Assembly (NCBI RefSeq): GCF_005886535.1
Contig: NZ_PNDS01000136.1
Span: forward strand, 1-41,201
Origin: Pseudoalteromonas sp. S2755
GTDB taxonomy: Bacteria; Pseudomonadota; Gammaproteobacteria; Enterobacterales; Alteromonadaceae
Reading direction: 5' to 3'
Length of the DNA stretch: 41,201 nucleotides
A program made the translations under genes and the position numbers. Within the stretch, counting starts at the first letter, position 1. Each line of letters starts with the position of its first letter. The notes under the pieces are model-generated. The model was not told the origin of the DNA, searched no databases, and worked only from the letters and a program-made list of their open reading frames with translations. Below are positions 33,903 through 41,201 of this stretch, piece by piece.

Positions 33903-35351
33903 TCACTGCAATTTCTTAGCAGTTAGCTCACTTTGATAGCGAGACCAGAGCTTATCAAGAGACTCTCCTGTCACTGACTTTATTGCATTTTCAAATGACC
34001 AATCCTCTATTTCTACCGCAGTTTGATTAAAACGATAGGCAAAATCTGGATGTGACTCAGCGAGCCATGCGAGAAAGAACCCGGTATTTGTGTATCCACC
34101 AACCCAAGAATCCGACGGCTTAGGTGAACGGGTTTTATGGTATCCCGCTTGAATGCGAATGAGATCCGCCATTCCTTCAATAAATGCATGTACATCGGGC
34201 TCAGAATAACTTCTCTCTTTTGGAAATAGCTGATATCCATGGGTAAGTTCGTGCCAGAGCACACCAAGGAGTTCGTATTCCACTTGCTCATCAGACTGTG
34301 CGGCGAGCTTTTCGGTGATGTACTTTGAGCTAAACACAATTTCCATATTTGTTTCGTCTCCAGAGCGATACGCTATTGTGTCCATCCACTTCAGCCTAAA
34401 TGTGACTTGCTCAAACTCTGGCAGCTCTGCAAAGTGTTTGTACAACCTTGGGGCCAGTTGGCGAGTTACGTCATCCACCGTACTGGCTATATCAGGAAAT
34501 AGTGCTTGCAGGCGTTTCGACCCTGCCGACTCAGTATCTTCGATAACCACTTTGACCTTTGGCGGCTCAAAGCCTTTCCATGGTTGAGTTGGATCGTATA
34601 TTTTTAAATAGTTCGCACGGGTTTTAAGATCGGAGCCATGCGCATTTTTAGTCATTAGAGTAACATAGTAGTTACCTGGCTTGTCATAAACTACTTCAAC
34701 ACTTTTTGTGGTTGGCAGCATCGTTTTGCCCTCAACCCTCCAACTCAGCTCTGTAGGTGAGTTTGCAGATATCGACTGCAGAGAAATTGGCTCATTAAGC
34801 TTGGCGACGGTTTTATCTGCAGTAAAATTTGCCAGCGGTAAGTTTGTTTGTGCATAGAGCGCCAGATCAGCGATTTGCAAAAAGCGGTCGCCCCACTGTG
34901 TTTTACCTTCTTGTGCTACAGTAAAGCGTACGTACCTCGCATCCGTTGTTTTGGGTAGGTTGAAAGCGAGTGTTTCACCTCGCCTTGAAAATACCATATT
35001 GTTGCGCTTATCAGCCTCTTGCCATGCCTTACCATCTATAGACACGGCTACAGTCCAATGCTTTGGGTCTCGGGCGGGTGCATCTTGGGCTGAGGTGAGA
35101 CGATATTGTCTAAGCGCTTTTACGTCTTTCAAATCAAATACAATCTCGGCGCTAGATTGCTTAGATAAGAATTTGCTTTTTAACGACCTATCAACTAATT
35201 GCTCTATCCCCTCACCTTGGATTTGCTCCTTTACGTCACTCGTTACAGAGAATGTATCGCGTTCGGTGATGTCGTAGAGCGCATTGGCATTCGCTAATGA
35301 GGAGCTACAAGATGAAAGTAAAATTAGACTGGCTAATGAGGAGGTTTTCAT
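33903..35351 (-). CDS. lipoprotein metallopeptidase of the BSP family, second paralogue
   Basis: From the ATG at 35351 the product has 482 aa with a lipoprotein leader (LILLSSC15), a discoidin-like module (about 40-170, HWTVAVSIDGKAWQEAD), a PKD-like module (about 172-255) and a BSP-type metallopeptidase domain (about 265-475) with HELTH at 367-371 and EGMADLIRIQAGYH. It lacks the C-terminal discoidin module of the paralogue at 28785. The longer frame to 35375 adds eight residues and would start within eight bases of the operator, so the inner start is preferred. It lies upstream of the receptor operon on the same strand but has its own operator, so it is probably a separate transcript in the same regulon. 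Confidence 0.88.
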   Translation of the reverse strand: MKTSSLASLILLSSCSSSLANANALYDITERDTFSVTSDVKEQIQGEGIEQLVDRSLKSKFLSKQSSAEIVFDLKDVKALRQYRLTSAQDAPARDPKHWTVAVSIDGKAWQEADKRNNMVFSRRGETLAFNLPKTTDARYVRFTVAQEGKTQWGDRFLQIADLALYAQTNLPLANFTADKTVAKLNEPISLQSISANSPTELSWRVEGKTMLPTTKSVEVVYDKPGNYYVTLMTKNAHGSDLKTRANYLKIYDPTQPWKGFEPPKVKVVIEDTESAGSKRLQALFPDIASTVDDVTRQLAPRLYKHFAELPEFEQVTFRLKWMDTIAYRSGDETNMEIVFSSKYITEKLAAQSDEQVEYELLGVLWHELTHGYQLFPKERSYSEPDVHAFIEGMADLIRIQAGYHKTRSPKPSDSWVGGYTNTGFFLAWLAESHPDFAYRFNQTAVEIEDWSFENAIKSVTGESLDKLWSRYQSELTAKKLQ

Positions 35352-35382
35352 TGAAATTTCCCAGATTAAAAACAAATATACT

Positions 35383-35392
35383 GGATCGTTCC
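35383..35392. promoter_or_regulatory. operator 3, GGATCGTTCC, upstream of second BSP gene
   Basis: On the minus strand AATTGGAACGATCC differs from the two receptor operators at one base of 14. It is 32 bases upstream of the chosen start codon. The shared sequence links this gene to the receptor operon. Confidence 0.6.
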
Positions 35393-35491
35393 AATTGATA
35401 ATGCAACTTCTTTTGAGTAGATTTTTGCGTAATTTCTAATAAGTGCAGAAAAGGATAACGCTATTTCATCGATTTTGGATCTTATGGAGGA

Positions 35492-35532
35492 CTAACGAGC
35501 CTGAGAGGTAAAGCCACGGCTCGCTAGTATTT
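35492..35532. terminator. terminator-like hairpin in intergenic region
   Basis: CTAACGAGCC (35492-35501) and GGCTCGCTAG (35518-35527) pair with one mismatch around a 16-base loop and are followed by TATTTTG. It lies between the promoter region of the BSP gene and the cytochrome-like gene, so its direction of use is unclear. Confidence 0.4.
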
Positions 35533-35626
35533 TGTCATGCTCAACTAAAGCCAAGATCGATAAGTCAAGCTGTTGTGATAGAACAAGAAATAACCACAGC
35601 GATAGGATAACTATTCGAATCTCAGG

Positions 35627-36019
35627 TTAACTACCGAATAATAATTCCCAAAAGCTCGGCGGCTCGTGTAGTTTGTGGTATTGCTTTCTCAACTCATCAA
35701 TTTTTAATAGCATTTCACGGGCTTTCTCAACTTTTCCTGAGTCTACTTCTTGGCTCGCTTTAGTAATGGTTTCGAGTACTTTATTCAAGCCCTCAACTGA
35801 CTCGGCAGACACCTCTTGCTTAAACTGAAATTGCTTGCTTTCATTAACGAGTGTCGTTAGCTCAGTTAAGTGCGCTTGCATTTCTTGAGCTGATTGCGCT
35901 TCCATAGCCTGCTTATAAATATGCCCCATTTCCTTCATGGTTTTATTCAGCTCACTTGACTCATGCGCAACCCCTGACATCGAAAACAACAACACGAATA
36001 TAAATACGATTTTTCTCAT
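35627..36019 (-). CDS. cytochrome b562 family periplasmic protein
   Basis: The 130-aa protein has a signal peptide ending near GVA and a four-helix bundle like cytochrome b562. The two heme ligands of that family appear present: Met28 in the first helix (NKTMKEMG) and His115 in the last (KQYHKLHE), and the GKVEKAREMLLKIDELRKQYH stretch (here quoted to 20: KVEKAREMLLKIDELRKQYH) lines up with the C-terminal helix of CybC. An extra tail (PPSFWELLFGS) follows. AAGGGG lies six bases before the ATG; an in-frame TTG one codon earlier is less likely. Its electron-transfer partner is unknown. Monocistronic. Confidence 0.82.
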   Translation of the reverse strand: MRKIVFIFVLLFSMSGVAHESSELNKTMKEMGHIYKQAMEAQSAQEMQAHLTELTTLVNESKQFQFKQEVSAESVEGLNKVLETITKASQEVDSGKVEKAREMLLKIDELRKQYHKLHEPPSFWELLFGS

Positions 36020-36207
36020 CAAAGTCCCCTTACTCTTTGCCCGCTAGTATAAAGCAATTAACGCATGAGCTAAATTCAATGCTATGAAAAATATGCTGAT
36101 CCTAAATAGCATTCAAAACACAGGCAGATAACGCTACGATTCTAGCGTAAGCTATACTTGTAGCGTATTTAGCAGCACACTTTTGAATATCAAAAATGTA
36201 GAGACTT

Positions 36208-37269
36208 ATGATCCGAAAATTGTTGTTCATCTTTTTACTCTTATCGCCGATGGCCGTGCTATCTGCACAACGATTCAACGTTCAATTTGTAAACCCCGGC
36301 TTTGCAACAAAAAACCCTACTGGGGACTTTTGGTATAACGTCAGCAACGTGATGACTGCGGCCGCTGCTAACATGAATATTTCCCTTAAAATTAGCTATG
36401 CACAGCGCAACCATATTTTGATGAAATCGCTCGTAGAGCAAGCCTTGAAAAGTGATGCTGATTACCTTGTGCTGGTTAACGAAAAGTCGAGTGTCGTTCC
36501 CTATTTGTTAAACACTAAAGCCACCAACATTAAGATTATTTTCTTGCTTAATGGACCGACCAAAACAGAGGAAGTGGCTTTGTTAAAGGCAGGACACCAA
36601 ATTATTGGCACCATTGAGCCAGACAATTTCCAAGCTGGTTTTAAATTAATGCGTCAACTTGCGCGAAAAGCGCTTAGGTCCTCCAATCCATCGCAACATG
36701 TATTAGCTTTGCTAGGTGACGTGGCGACGACTGCGGCATTAGACCGACAAAAAGGCATGCGTGCTTATCTTGAGCACCATACAGAGCTAGAATTAATCGC
36801 AGAGGCAAATTGTCAATGGTCTCAGAATGAAGCTTATCGACTCACTAAAGCGTGGTTACAGCGAGATCCCGCAATCACAACAGTTTGGGCTGCCAATGAT
36901 CCTATTGCTTATGGCGCATTACTCGCTGCTAAAGAATTAAACCGTAAGATCGTCATAGGTGGGATTAACTGGGATGAAGGTATTGCGCCTAAGTTAGATG
37001 TTTCGATTGGAGGGCATGTATTGCTTGGGGCCTATACCTTAGCTCGACTAGCACAATATCATAGAGACTTCACACCAATAGACAGCGTAACCTTACCTAT
37101 TTTCGAATCGTTGAATGACGCTTCCCTACCTTTGTATCATGCCATACATGGAAACTTTCCTGAACACCTGGACTTTTTACGTTACATTAACGATCCAGCG
37201 CAATTTACCATTACAGAACTAACTCACTCACTTAATAAAAATAATCACAATAATAATATAAAAAACTGA
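36208..37269 (+). CDS. orphan periplasmic binding protein (LacI/ribose-binding fold)
   Basis: The 353-aa protein has a signal peptide (about 1-20) and a type I periplasmic-binding fold like sugar-binding ABC components and the sensor part of LacI proteins: FNVQFVNPGFATKNP, SDADYLVLVNEKSS, HQIIGTIEPDNFQAG, GDVATTAALDRQKGMRAYLE and TTVWAANDPIAYGALLAAK. No permease or ATPase gene is near, so it may serve a distant transporter or pass a ligand signal to a membrane sensor kinase. The Asn-rich tail (NKNNHNNNIKN) is unusual. It is monocistronic between the cytochrome gene and the subtilase. Confidence 0.88.
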   Translation: MIRKLLFIFLLLSPMAVLSAQRFNVQFVNPGFATKNPTGDFWYNVSNVMTAAAANMNISLKISYAQRNHILMKSLVEQALKSDADYLVLVNEKSSVVPYLLNTKATNIKIIFLLNGPTKTEEVALLKAGHQIIGTIEPDNFQAGFKLMRQLARKALRSSNPSQHVLALLGDVATTAALDRQKGMRAYLEHHTELELIAEANCQWSQNEAYRLTKAWLQRDPAITTVWAANDPIAYGALLAAKELNRKIVIGGINWDEGIAPKLDVSIGGHVLLGAYTLARLAQYHRDFTPIDSVTLPIFESLNDASLPLYHAIHGNFPEHLDFLRYINDPAQFTITELTHSLNKNNHNNNIKN

Positions 37270-37411
37270 GAATTTAAGAAAGATTAATTAATGCATTAAA
37301 CAGAACCAAGAAAGATCATGCAATTTAAACCTGCCTAATCCTTACACATTGACAGCGATGTCAACACCTGTTTTAGTAACAAACGTAAACAACATGTAAA
37401 ACAGGTGAAAT

Positions 37412-39055
37412 ATGAAAAACAGTAATACAGTAGTAAAACTTCTTAAGCTTTCAACCCTCAGTGCCTGCGTTTGTGCAAGCCTTTCAGTTGCTCACGCAGA
37501 TACACAGCGCGTTATCGTCACGTTAAAAGACAGTGCAACACCAAATGTTCTACCAGTGCGCTTAAATCAAGCAGAAGCGGCACAGTTTAAAGCGCAGGCG
37601 TTGTCTGAAGCAGCCTACTCAACCTTAGGCAGTGCTGCAGTCAACACGTTGCCAAGCATTAATGCATATGTCGCCGAAGTTTCTTCTGCGCAAATGCAAC
37701 AGCTACAAGCAAGCGGCAATGTTGCGCAAGTAGAAATTGACCCTAAACGTTATTTGCCAAGCGTAGAAACTTCAGCAATTGATTTACTTGCTGAAACCAC
37801 ACCTTACGGTATTAATATGGTGCAAGCTAACCAAGTATCTGATGGCTACAGCGGCAACCGTAAAGTCTGTATTATGGATACAGGTTATACGCTAGGTCAT
37901 CAAGACTTACCTAGCACAGGCGTTACTGGTAATGACGGCTATGGTAACTACGACACAGGTGTGTGGAGTAACGATGGTAACGGTCACGGAACACACGTTG
38001 CCGGCACAATCGCCGCTTTAGGTGGTAATGGTACAGGTGTAGTTGGGGTAAATCCATCAGGGCAACTAGGTCTTCATATTGTTAAGGTGTTTAATGACCA
38101 AGGCCGCTGGGCATATGGTTCCGATCTCATTAAAGCAATTGAACAGTGTGAGCAGGCTGGCGCCAATGTAACCAGCATGAGTTTAGGTGGTAGCGGCAGC
38201 TCTACAGCAGAGCGTAATGCGTTTGAACAAAGTTATCAGCGCGGCATGCTACATATTGCAGCTGCTGGCAACGCGGGTAATAGCTCGTTGAGCTACCCGG
38301 CATCGTATAATGCAGTCGTGTCTGTAGCAGCAGTAGACAGTTCTGAGTCAAAAGCCTCTTTCTCTCAATACAACAGCCAAGTAGAAATTGCAGGCCCAGG
38401 TGTTGGTGTAAACTCAACATGGAATAATGGCGCGTATCGCAGTATTAGCGGGACTTCAATGGCAACGCCGCATGTCTCTGGTGTCGCTGCCTTAGTGTGG
38501 AGCCACTTCCCACAATGTACTGCTCAGCAAATTCGCCAAGTGTTGAATACAACAGCAAAAGACAAAGGCCAAGCAGGCCGTGATACTTCTTACGGCTATG
38601 GTATTGTACAAGCAAAAGCGGCGGTTGATTATTTAACAAATAATGGTTGTGATACCTCAGGTGCAGTCAATGCAAACTTTAACTTCAGCGTGTCCGGCCT
38701 CACAGCGACATTTAACAACCAATCAACAGCAGGTAGTTATCAGTGGGAGTTTGGTGACGGTGCAACAAGCTCACAAACCAACCCATCACACACCTACGCT
38801 AGTGCTGGTACATATCAAGTGACACTCACTGTGACAGCTGCAAACAACAGAACTGCTTCTAAGACCCTAGCAGTTACCGTTAGTGATGCACCGGCTGGGT
38901 GTAATGGTATCCAAGAATGGAGTGCAACTAAGTTCTATAATACGGGCGACCGAGTTTCATTCAAGGGCTTTGAATACCGTGCTACGTTCTGGTCACAAGG
39001 CGCAAGCCCTGAAATCTACTCAAACGTTTGGACTAAAGTCGCGCAATGTAAATAA
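37412..39055 (+). CDS. secreted subtilisin-like serine protease with PKD and C-terminal chitin-binding-like module
   Basis: The 547-aa preproprotein has a signal peptide (1-29, ending AHA), an inhibitor-I9-type propeptide (about 31-115), a peptidase S8 domain (about 130-410), a PKD domain (about 419-491, YQWEFGDG) and a C-terminal module (about 497-547, CNGIQEWSATKFYNTGDRVS, ending WTKVAQCK) like carbohydrate-binding families 5/12. Catalytic residues are Asp156 (IMDTGYT), His192 (GHGTHVAG), Asn287 (AAGNAGN) and Ser349 (GTSMATPHVSG). It is probably an extracellular protease for particulate protein or chitin-protein complexes. AGGTGAAAT precedes the ATG. A palindromic terminator lies at 39069. 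Confidence 0.95.
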   Translation: MKNSNTVVKLLKLSTLSACVCASLSVAHADTQRVIVTLKDSATPNVLPVRLNQAEAAQFKAQALSEAAYSTLGSAAVNTLPSINAYVAEVSSAQMQQLQASGNVAQVEIDPKRYLPSVETSAIDLLAETTPYGINMVQANQVSDGYSGNRKVCIMDTGYTLGHQDLPSTGVTGNDGYGNYDTGVWSNDGNGHGTHVAGTIAALGGNGTGVVGVNPSGQLGLHIVKVFNDQGRWAYGSDLIKAIEQCEQAGANVTSMSLGGSGSSTAERNAFEQSYQRGMLHIAAAGNAGNSSLSYPASYNAVVSVAAVDSSESKASFSQYNSQVEIAGPGVGVNSTWNNGAYRSISGTSMATPHVSGVAALVWSHFPQCTAQQIRQVLNTTAKDKGQAGRDTSYGYGIVQAKAAVDYLTNNGCDTSGAVNANFNFSVSGLTATFNNQSTAGSYQWEFGDGATSSQTNPSHTYASAGTYQVTLTVTAANNRTASKTLAVTVSDAPAGCNGIQEWSATKFYNTGDRVSFKGFEYRATFWSQGASPEIYSNVWTKVAQCK

Positions 39056-39068
39056 GCGCGTTGTTTTA

Positions 39069-39088
39069 AGTGGCGCTTAAGCGCCACT
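39069..39088. terminator. perfect 20-base palindrome, probable bidirectional terminator
   Basis: AGTGGCGCTTAAGCGCCACT is a perfect palindrome. It begins 14 bases after the subtilase stop codon and also contains the stop codon and last codons of the convergent EamA gene, so one hairpin probably ends both transcripts. Confidence 0.75.
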
Positions 39089-39907
39089 ATTTAACGCCAA
39101 CATTGCACTACAACACAGAATAACAGAGATCATAAGCCATTCTTTTGTTGAAATTGCCTCTTTAAAAAACCACATCCCAAGCATACTCGCGCTGACTATG
39201 CCAATGGCTCTTTTCAACCCCTCAACAAGCCCCGGCTGAATTTCCGTTAACGCCTGCAATTGAAAGAGAACCGCAGCAGCGAATACCACCGAAGAAATAG
39301 CCCAGAGTAACCAATGTGCGCGGAAATTTTGATTTTTAAACTGTGGTCGGAGCAAGATCAGATTAACAAAAAATACCATAAAGGTTAGAAACCCAGCATG
39401 AAAAGAAAGCGAGCTGTATTGCAAAGCCTCTTTATCGAACACGATACAAAGCCCCCAGCAAACAGAGGTGATTGCAACTTGTTTTGCACCAGGCTCTTGA
39501 AAAGAGAATCTGCCTCCTTGCAATAAAAACGAAGCGAAGACAATCGCAGCAATTAGCACTGACTGCAGTACGGTTAAAGGTTCTCCGAGCAGCAGCCAAG
39601 CAAACACGCCAGCAAGTGCTGGAGTGATGGATAAAAGAGGCAGAATAACCGCCATTCGTCCAAGCGCAAGTGCCTGAATAAAGTTTACACTACCAATTGC
39701 AGCCAAAACTCCGCTCGCTATCGCAGGCGCTAAATAAGCGGAACTTGGGAGCTGTTTGTCAACAACCAACCAATAACCAATGTATGCAGGTAAGACTAAG
39801 AGACTAAATATCACCGACATTTGCGCGGCTGAATAATGGCTTGCTAGCCTTTTTCGTAAAAAATCAAATGCAGCCCAATTTAACGCACTGAATAAGGCTA
39901 TAGCCAT
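39077..39907 (-). CDS. EamA/DMT family transporter
   Basis: The 276-aa inner-membrane protein has about ten hydrophobic helices in two EamA repeats (roughly 1-130 and 140-276), the usual size for drug/metabolite transporters. Conserved-looking parts include LGRMAVILPLLSITPALAGV, LLGEPLTVLQSVLIAAIVFA and GLVEGLKRAIGIVSA. Substrate is unknown. AGGGATAACC precedes the ATG and overlaps the end of the phosphotransferase gene, which stops three bases before it, so the two are co-translated. The 3' end runs into a shared terminator. Confidence 0.9.
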   Translation of the reverse strand: MAIALFSALNWAAFDFLRKRLASHYSAAQMSVIFSLLVLPAYIGYWLVVDKQLPSSAYLAPAIASGVLAAIGSVNFIQALALGRMAVILPLLSITPALAGVFAWLLLGEPLTVLQSVLIAAIVFASFLLQGGRFSFQEPGAKQVAITSVCWGLCIVFDKEALQYSSLSFHAGFLTFMVFFVNLILLRPQFKNQNFRAHWLLWAISSVVFAAAVLFQLQALTEIQPGLVEGLKRAIGIVSASMLGMWFFKEAISTKEWLMISVILCCSAMLALNSGA

Positions 39908-39910
39908 TGG

Positions 39911-40849
39911 TTATCCCTGTTGTAATGCAATTTCCGTTTGAAATTTCATGTAATCATTAATTTTTACATGGTCCGGTTTCCAACCCAGCAGAAAACGATA
40001 AAAGTCAGCCCACACTACCGGCCACAACAATTCCCACTCGGAAAGGATCTGAGCAATATCAATCGAGGCCGCTTTGCCCAATAATTCTATTCTCAACATA
40101 TCCAAATACAACTTGAGATACTCATCGGCATGGAGGAGCTGCGCTTTTTCGTCCAGTACAGACGTAATAAACAGCATTAAATCCGACACACCAATACCCT
40201 TTCCGACATACTGAAAATCGAATCCTAGTGCTTGGTCACCGTTGAAGGCAAAATTAGCAAGTTTAGCGTCGCCATGGATCCAAGTATGCCAATGGCTATT
40301 TTTGATACGATCTCGTAATCGAGGTGCCGCTTGTTTAATACTACTGTGTTGCATTCGCTCAAGCTCATCTGGCCGTGTATCTAGGTGCCAATAGTTTCCT
40401 TGTTCCCACACATGCTCTGCGGGGCTTTGTAAAAAGTGAGCATGGAATTTAGCTAACCACCCTATCACCGCTAATATTTGTGATTCGGACGGCTTAGTAG
40501 TTTGCGAAAAACCTTGAGTTGAGAAGTCTCTAAAGATGATGTAATCCATCCCTTCATTTACCCCTTCTCCCAAATAGCTCGGTGTATTGCAGGGCGAGAG
40601 TAGCTCGCATGCATGATGTTTGTAAAAGTGACGTTCTACCTGATAAGACTTAGCTTTACGCGAAAGCGCCACTGAAGATTGTTCAATTCTCTGATGTGCA
40701 ATGTCACTGGGGACTTTAGTGCGCTTAATTGCAAGCTTCCCAGCATCATGATCGATAAATAACATATCACCACAACCGCTCCATAATTGTTGCTCTGGCT
40801 GTGTTGAAATAGGCGCAGAAATTACATCGTTTGGAATACTTATTTTCAC
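39911..40849 (-). CDS. phosphotransferase (choline/aminoglycoside kinase-like)
   Basis: The 312-aa protein belongs to the aminoglycoside phosphotransferase/choline kinase superfamily. The catalytic loop reads HGDAKLANFAF with the proton-accepting Asp and the metal-binding Asn, followed by the second metal motif GFDFQYVGKGIGVSDLMLF. No signal peptide. The natural acceptor is unknown; similar eukaryote-like members phosphorylate small alcohols. The start is a GTG with AGGTG eight bases upstream. It is the first gene of a two-gene operon with the EamA transporter, which may move the substrate or product. Confidence 0.88.
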   Translation of the reverse strand: MKISIPNDVISAPISTQPEQQLWSGCGDMLFIDHDAGKLAIKRTKVPSDIAHQRIEQSSVALSRKAKSYQVERHFYKHHACELLSPCNTPSYLGEGVNEGMDYIIFRDFSTQGFSQTTKPSESQILAVIGWLAKFHAHFLQSPAEHVWEQGNYWHLDTRPDELERMQHSSIKQAAPRLRDRIKNSHWHTWIHGDAKLANFAFNGDQALGFDFQYVGKGIGVSDLMLFITSVLDEKAQLLHADEYLKLYLDMLRIELLGKAASIDIAQILSEWELLWPVVWADFYRFLLGWKPDHVKINDYMKFQTEIALQQG

Positions 40850-41201
40850 TGTGTTACACCTTTTTGTTATTTAACCTGAGACTTGTTCAATAAAAGCCAA
40901 TCTTTTTATTGTCCAATTCAGGTTACTCAAACACAGTACAACCCTTCACTTACTATCACGAATACCGACTTGCATAACTAAGAGATCTCTTTTAAGGCGA
41001 GAAAGTCTTGTCGATAACACCGCTTCCGCATCCTGCTCACGCCAAGGTACCTACATCCATGTAGGCAAGGCAAAAATTTTGCTATTTAGTTGTTCTAAAT
41101 AACAAATTTTTAACGACGCTAATATGGTATTTAACACTTAAAATTGGTTGGAGAATTATTGCATTTTTTATTATATCTAGTGAGGGGGGCTGCTCAGTGC
41201 T
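40850..41201. other. intergenic region with repeat copy C
   Basis: No gene is visible in this 352-base stretch. It holds the upstream region of the phosphotransferase gene, a small hairpin CCTACATCCATGTAGG (41050-41065) and repeat copy C (41071-41125). Confidence 0.6.
41071..41125. repeat. dispersed intergenic repeat, copy C, with strong hairpin
   Basis: The left arm AAAATTTTGCTATTTAG and the right arm CTAAATAACAAATTTT pair along about 16 bases (one bulge, one G-T) around a five-base loop. The same left half and the AAATTTTTAACG tail occur in copy B at 7505-7560. A second hairpin, CCTACATCCATGTAGG, lies just to the left. Confidence 0.6.

Noticed and set aside
36208..37269. Periplasmic binding protein as the missing LacI-type regulator of the GGAACGTTCC sites
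   Set aside because: It has a signal peptide and no DNA-binding helix-turn-helix, so it cannot bind the operators itself.

Overview
The window looks like chromosome of a marine gammaproteobacterium of the Alteromonadales, most likely Pseudoalteromonas or a close relative. This rests on the protein style (secreted subtilase with PKD and chitin-binding-like modules, large TonB-dependent receptor, DUF3081, ZapE, AbgT), moderate AT richness and short dispersed intergenic repeats. It is inferred from recognised families, not from a search. I see no rRNA, tRNA, CRISPR array, integrase or transposase.

Region 1 (1-7.6 kb) is accessory in character. It holds an unrecognised 296-aa protein, a small NTF2-like protein, an isochorismatase-family hydrolase, two tandem near-identical SUMF1-like lipoproteins and, convergent to them, a 967-aa protein with a LysM-like module, an Ig-like module and a Gly/Ala-rich region. 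Related repeats lie at about 5-77 and 7505-7607, so the block is bracketed by direct repeats. The large protein plus duplicated lipoproteins resembles a secreted toxin with periplasmic immunity proteins. That is an inference; no secretion genes are present.

Region 2 (7.7-19 kb) is mostly housekeeping. It has a PPK2 polyphosphate kinase coupled to a DUF2252 protein, RNase Z, and a compact run of isochorismatase-like hydrolase, DUF3081, a small basic protein and a divergent photolyase/cryptochrome. These are followed by an AbgT transporter, a glutathione S-transferase-like protein, a Crp/Fnr regulator with a nitroreductase and a YdcZ-type transporter, and a ZapE-like ATPase.

Region 3 (19-28 kb) has a decayed NTF2-like pseudogene beside an intact relative, two secreted TPR-containing hydrolases (esterase D type and S41 type), a membrane-anchored AraC regulator, an RhlE-type helicase, a dihydrodipicolinate synthase of plant type, and small unknown genes.

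Region 4 (28.2-41.2 kb) opens with the zinc-independent ribosomal proteins L31B and L36B under a likely Zur site. Next comes a minus-strand cluster of two lipoprotein metallopeptidases of the BSP family around a TonB-dependent receptor. Three copies of the operator GGAACGTTCC (one with a mismatch) tie these genes together as a probable protein or glycoprotein uptake regulon. Then follow a cytochrome b562-like protein, an orphan periplasmic binding protein, a secreted subtilase, and an EamA transporter and phosphotransferase pair. The last 350 bases carry a third copy of the dispersed repeat.
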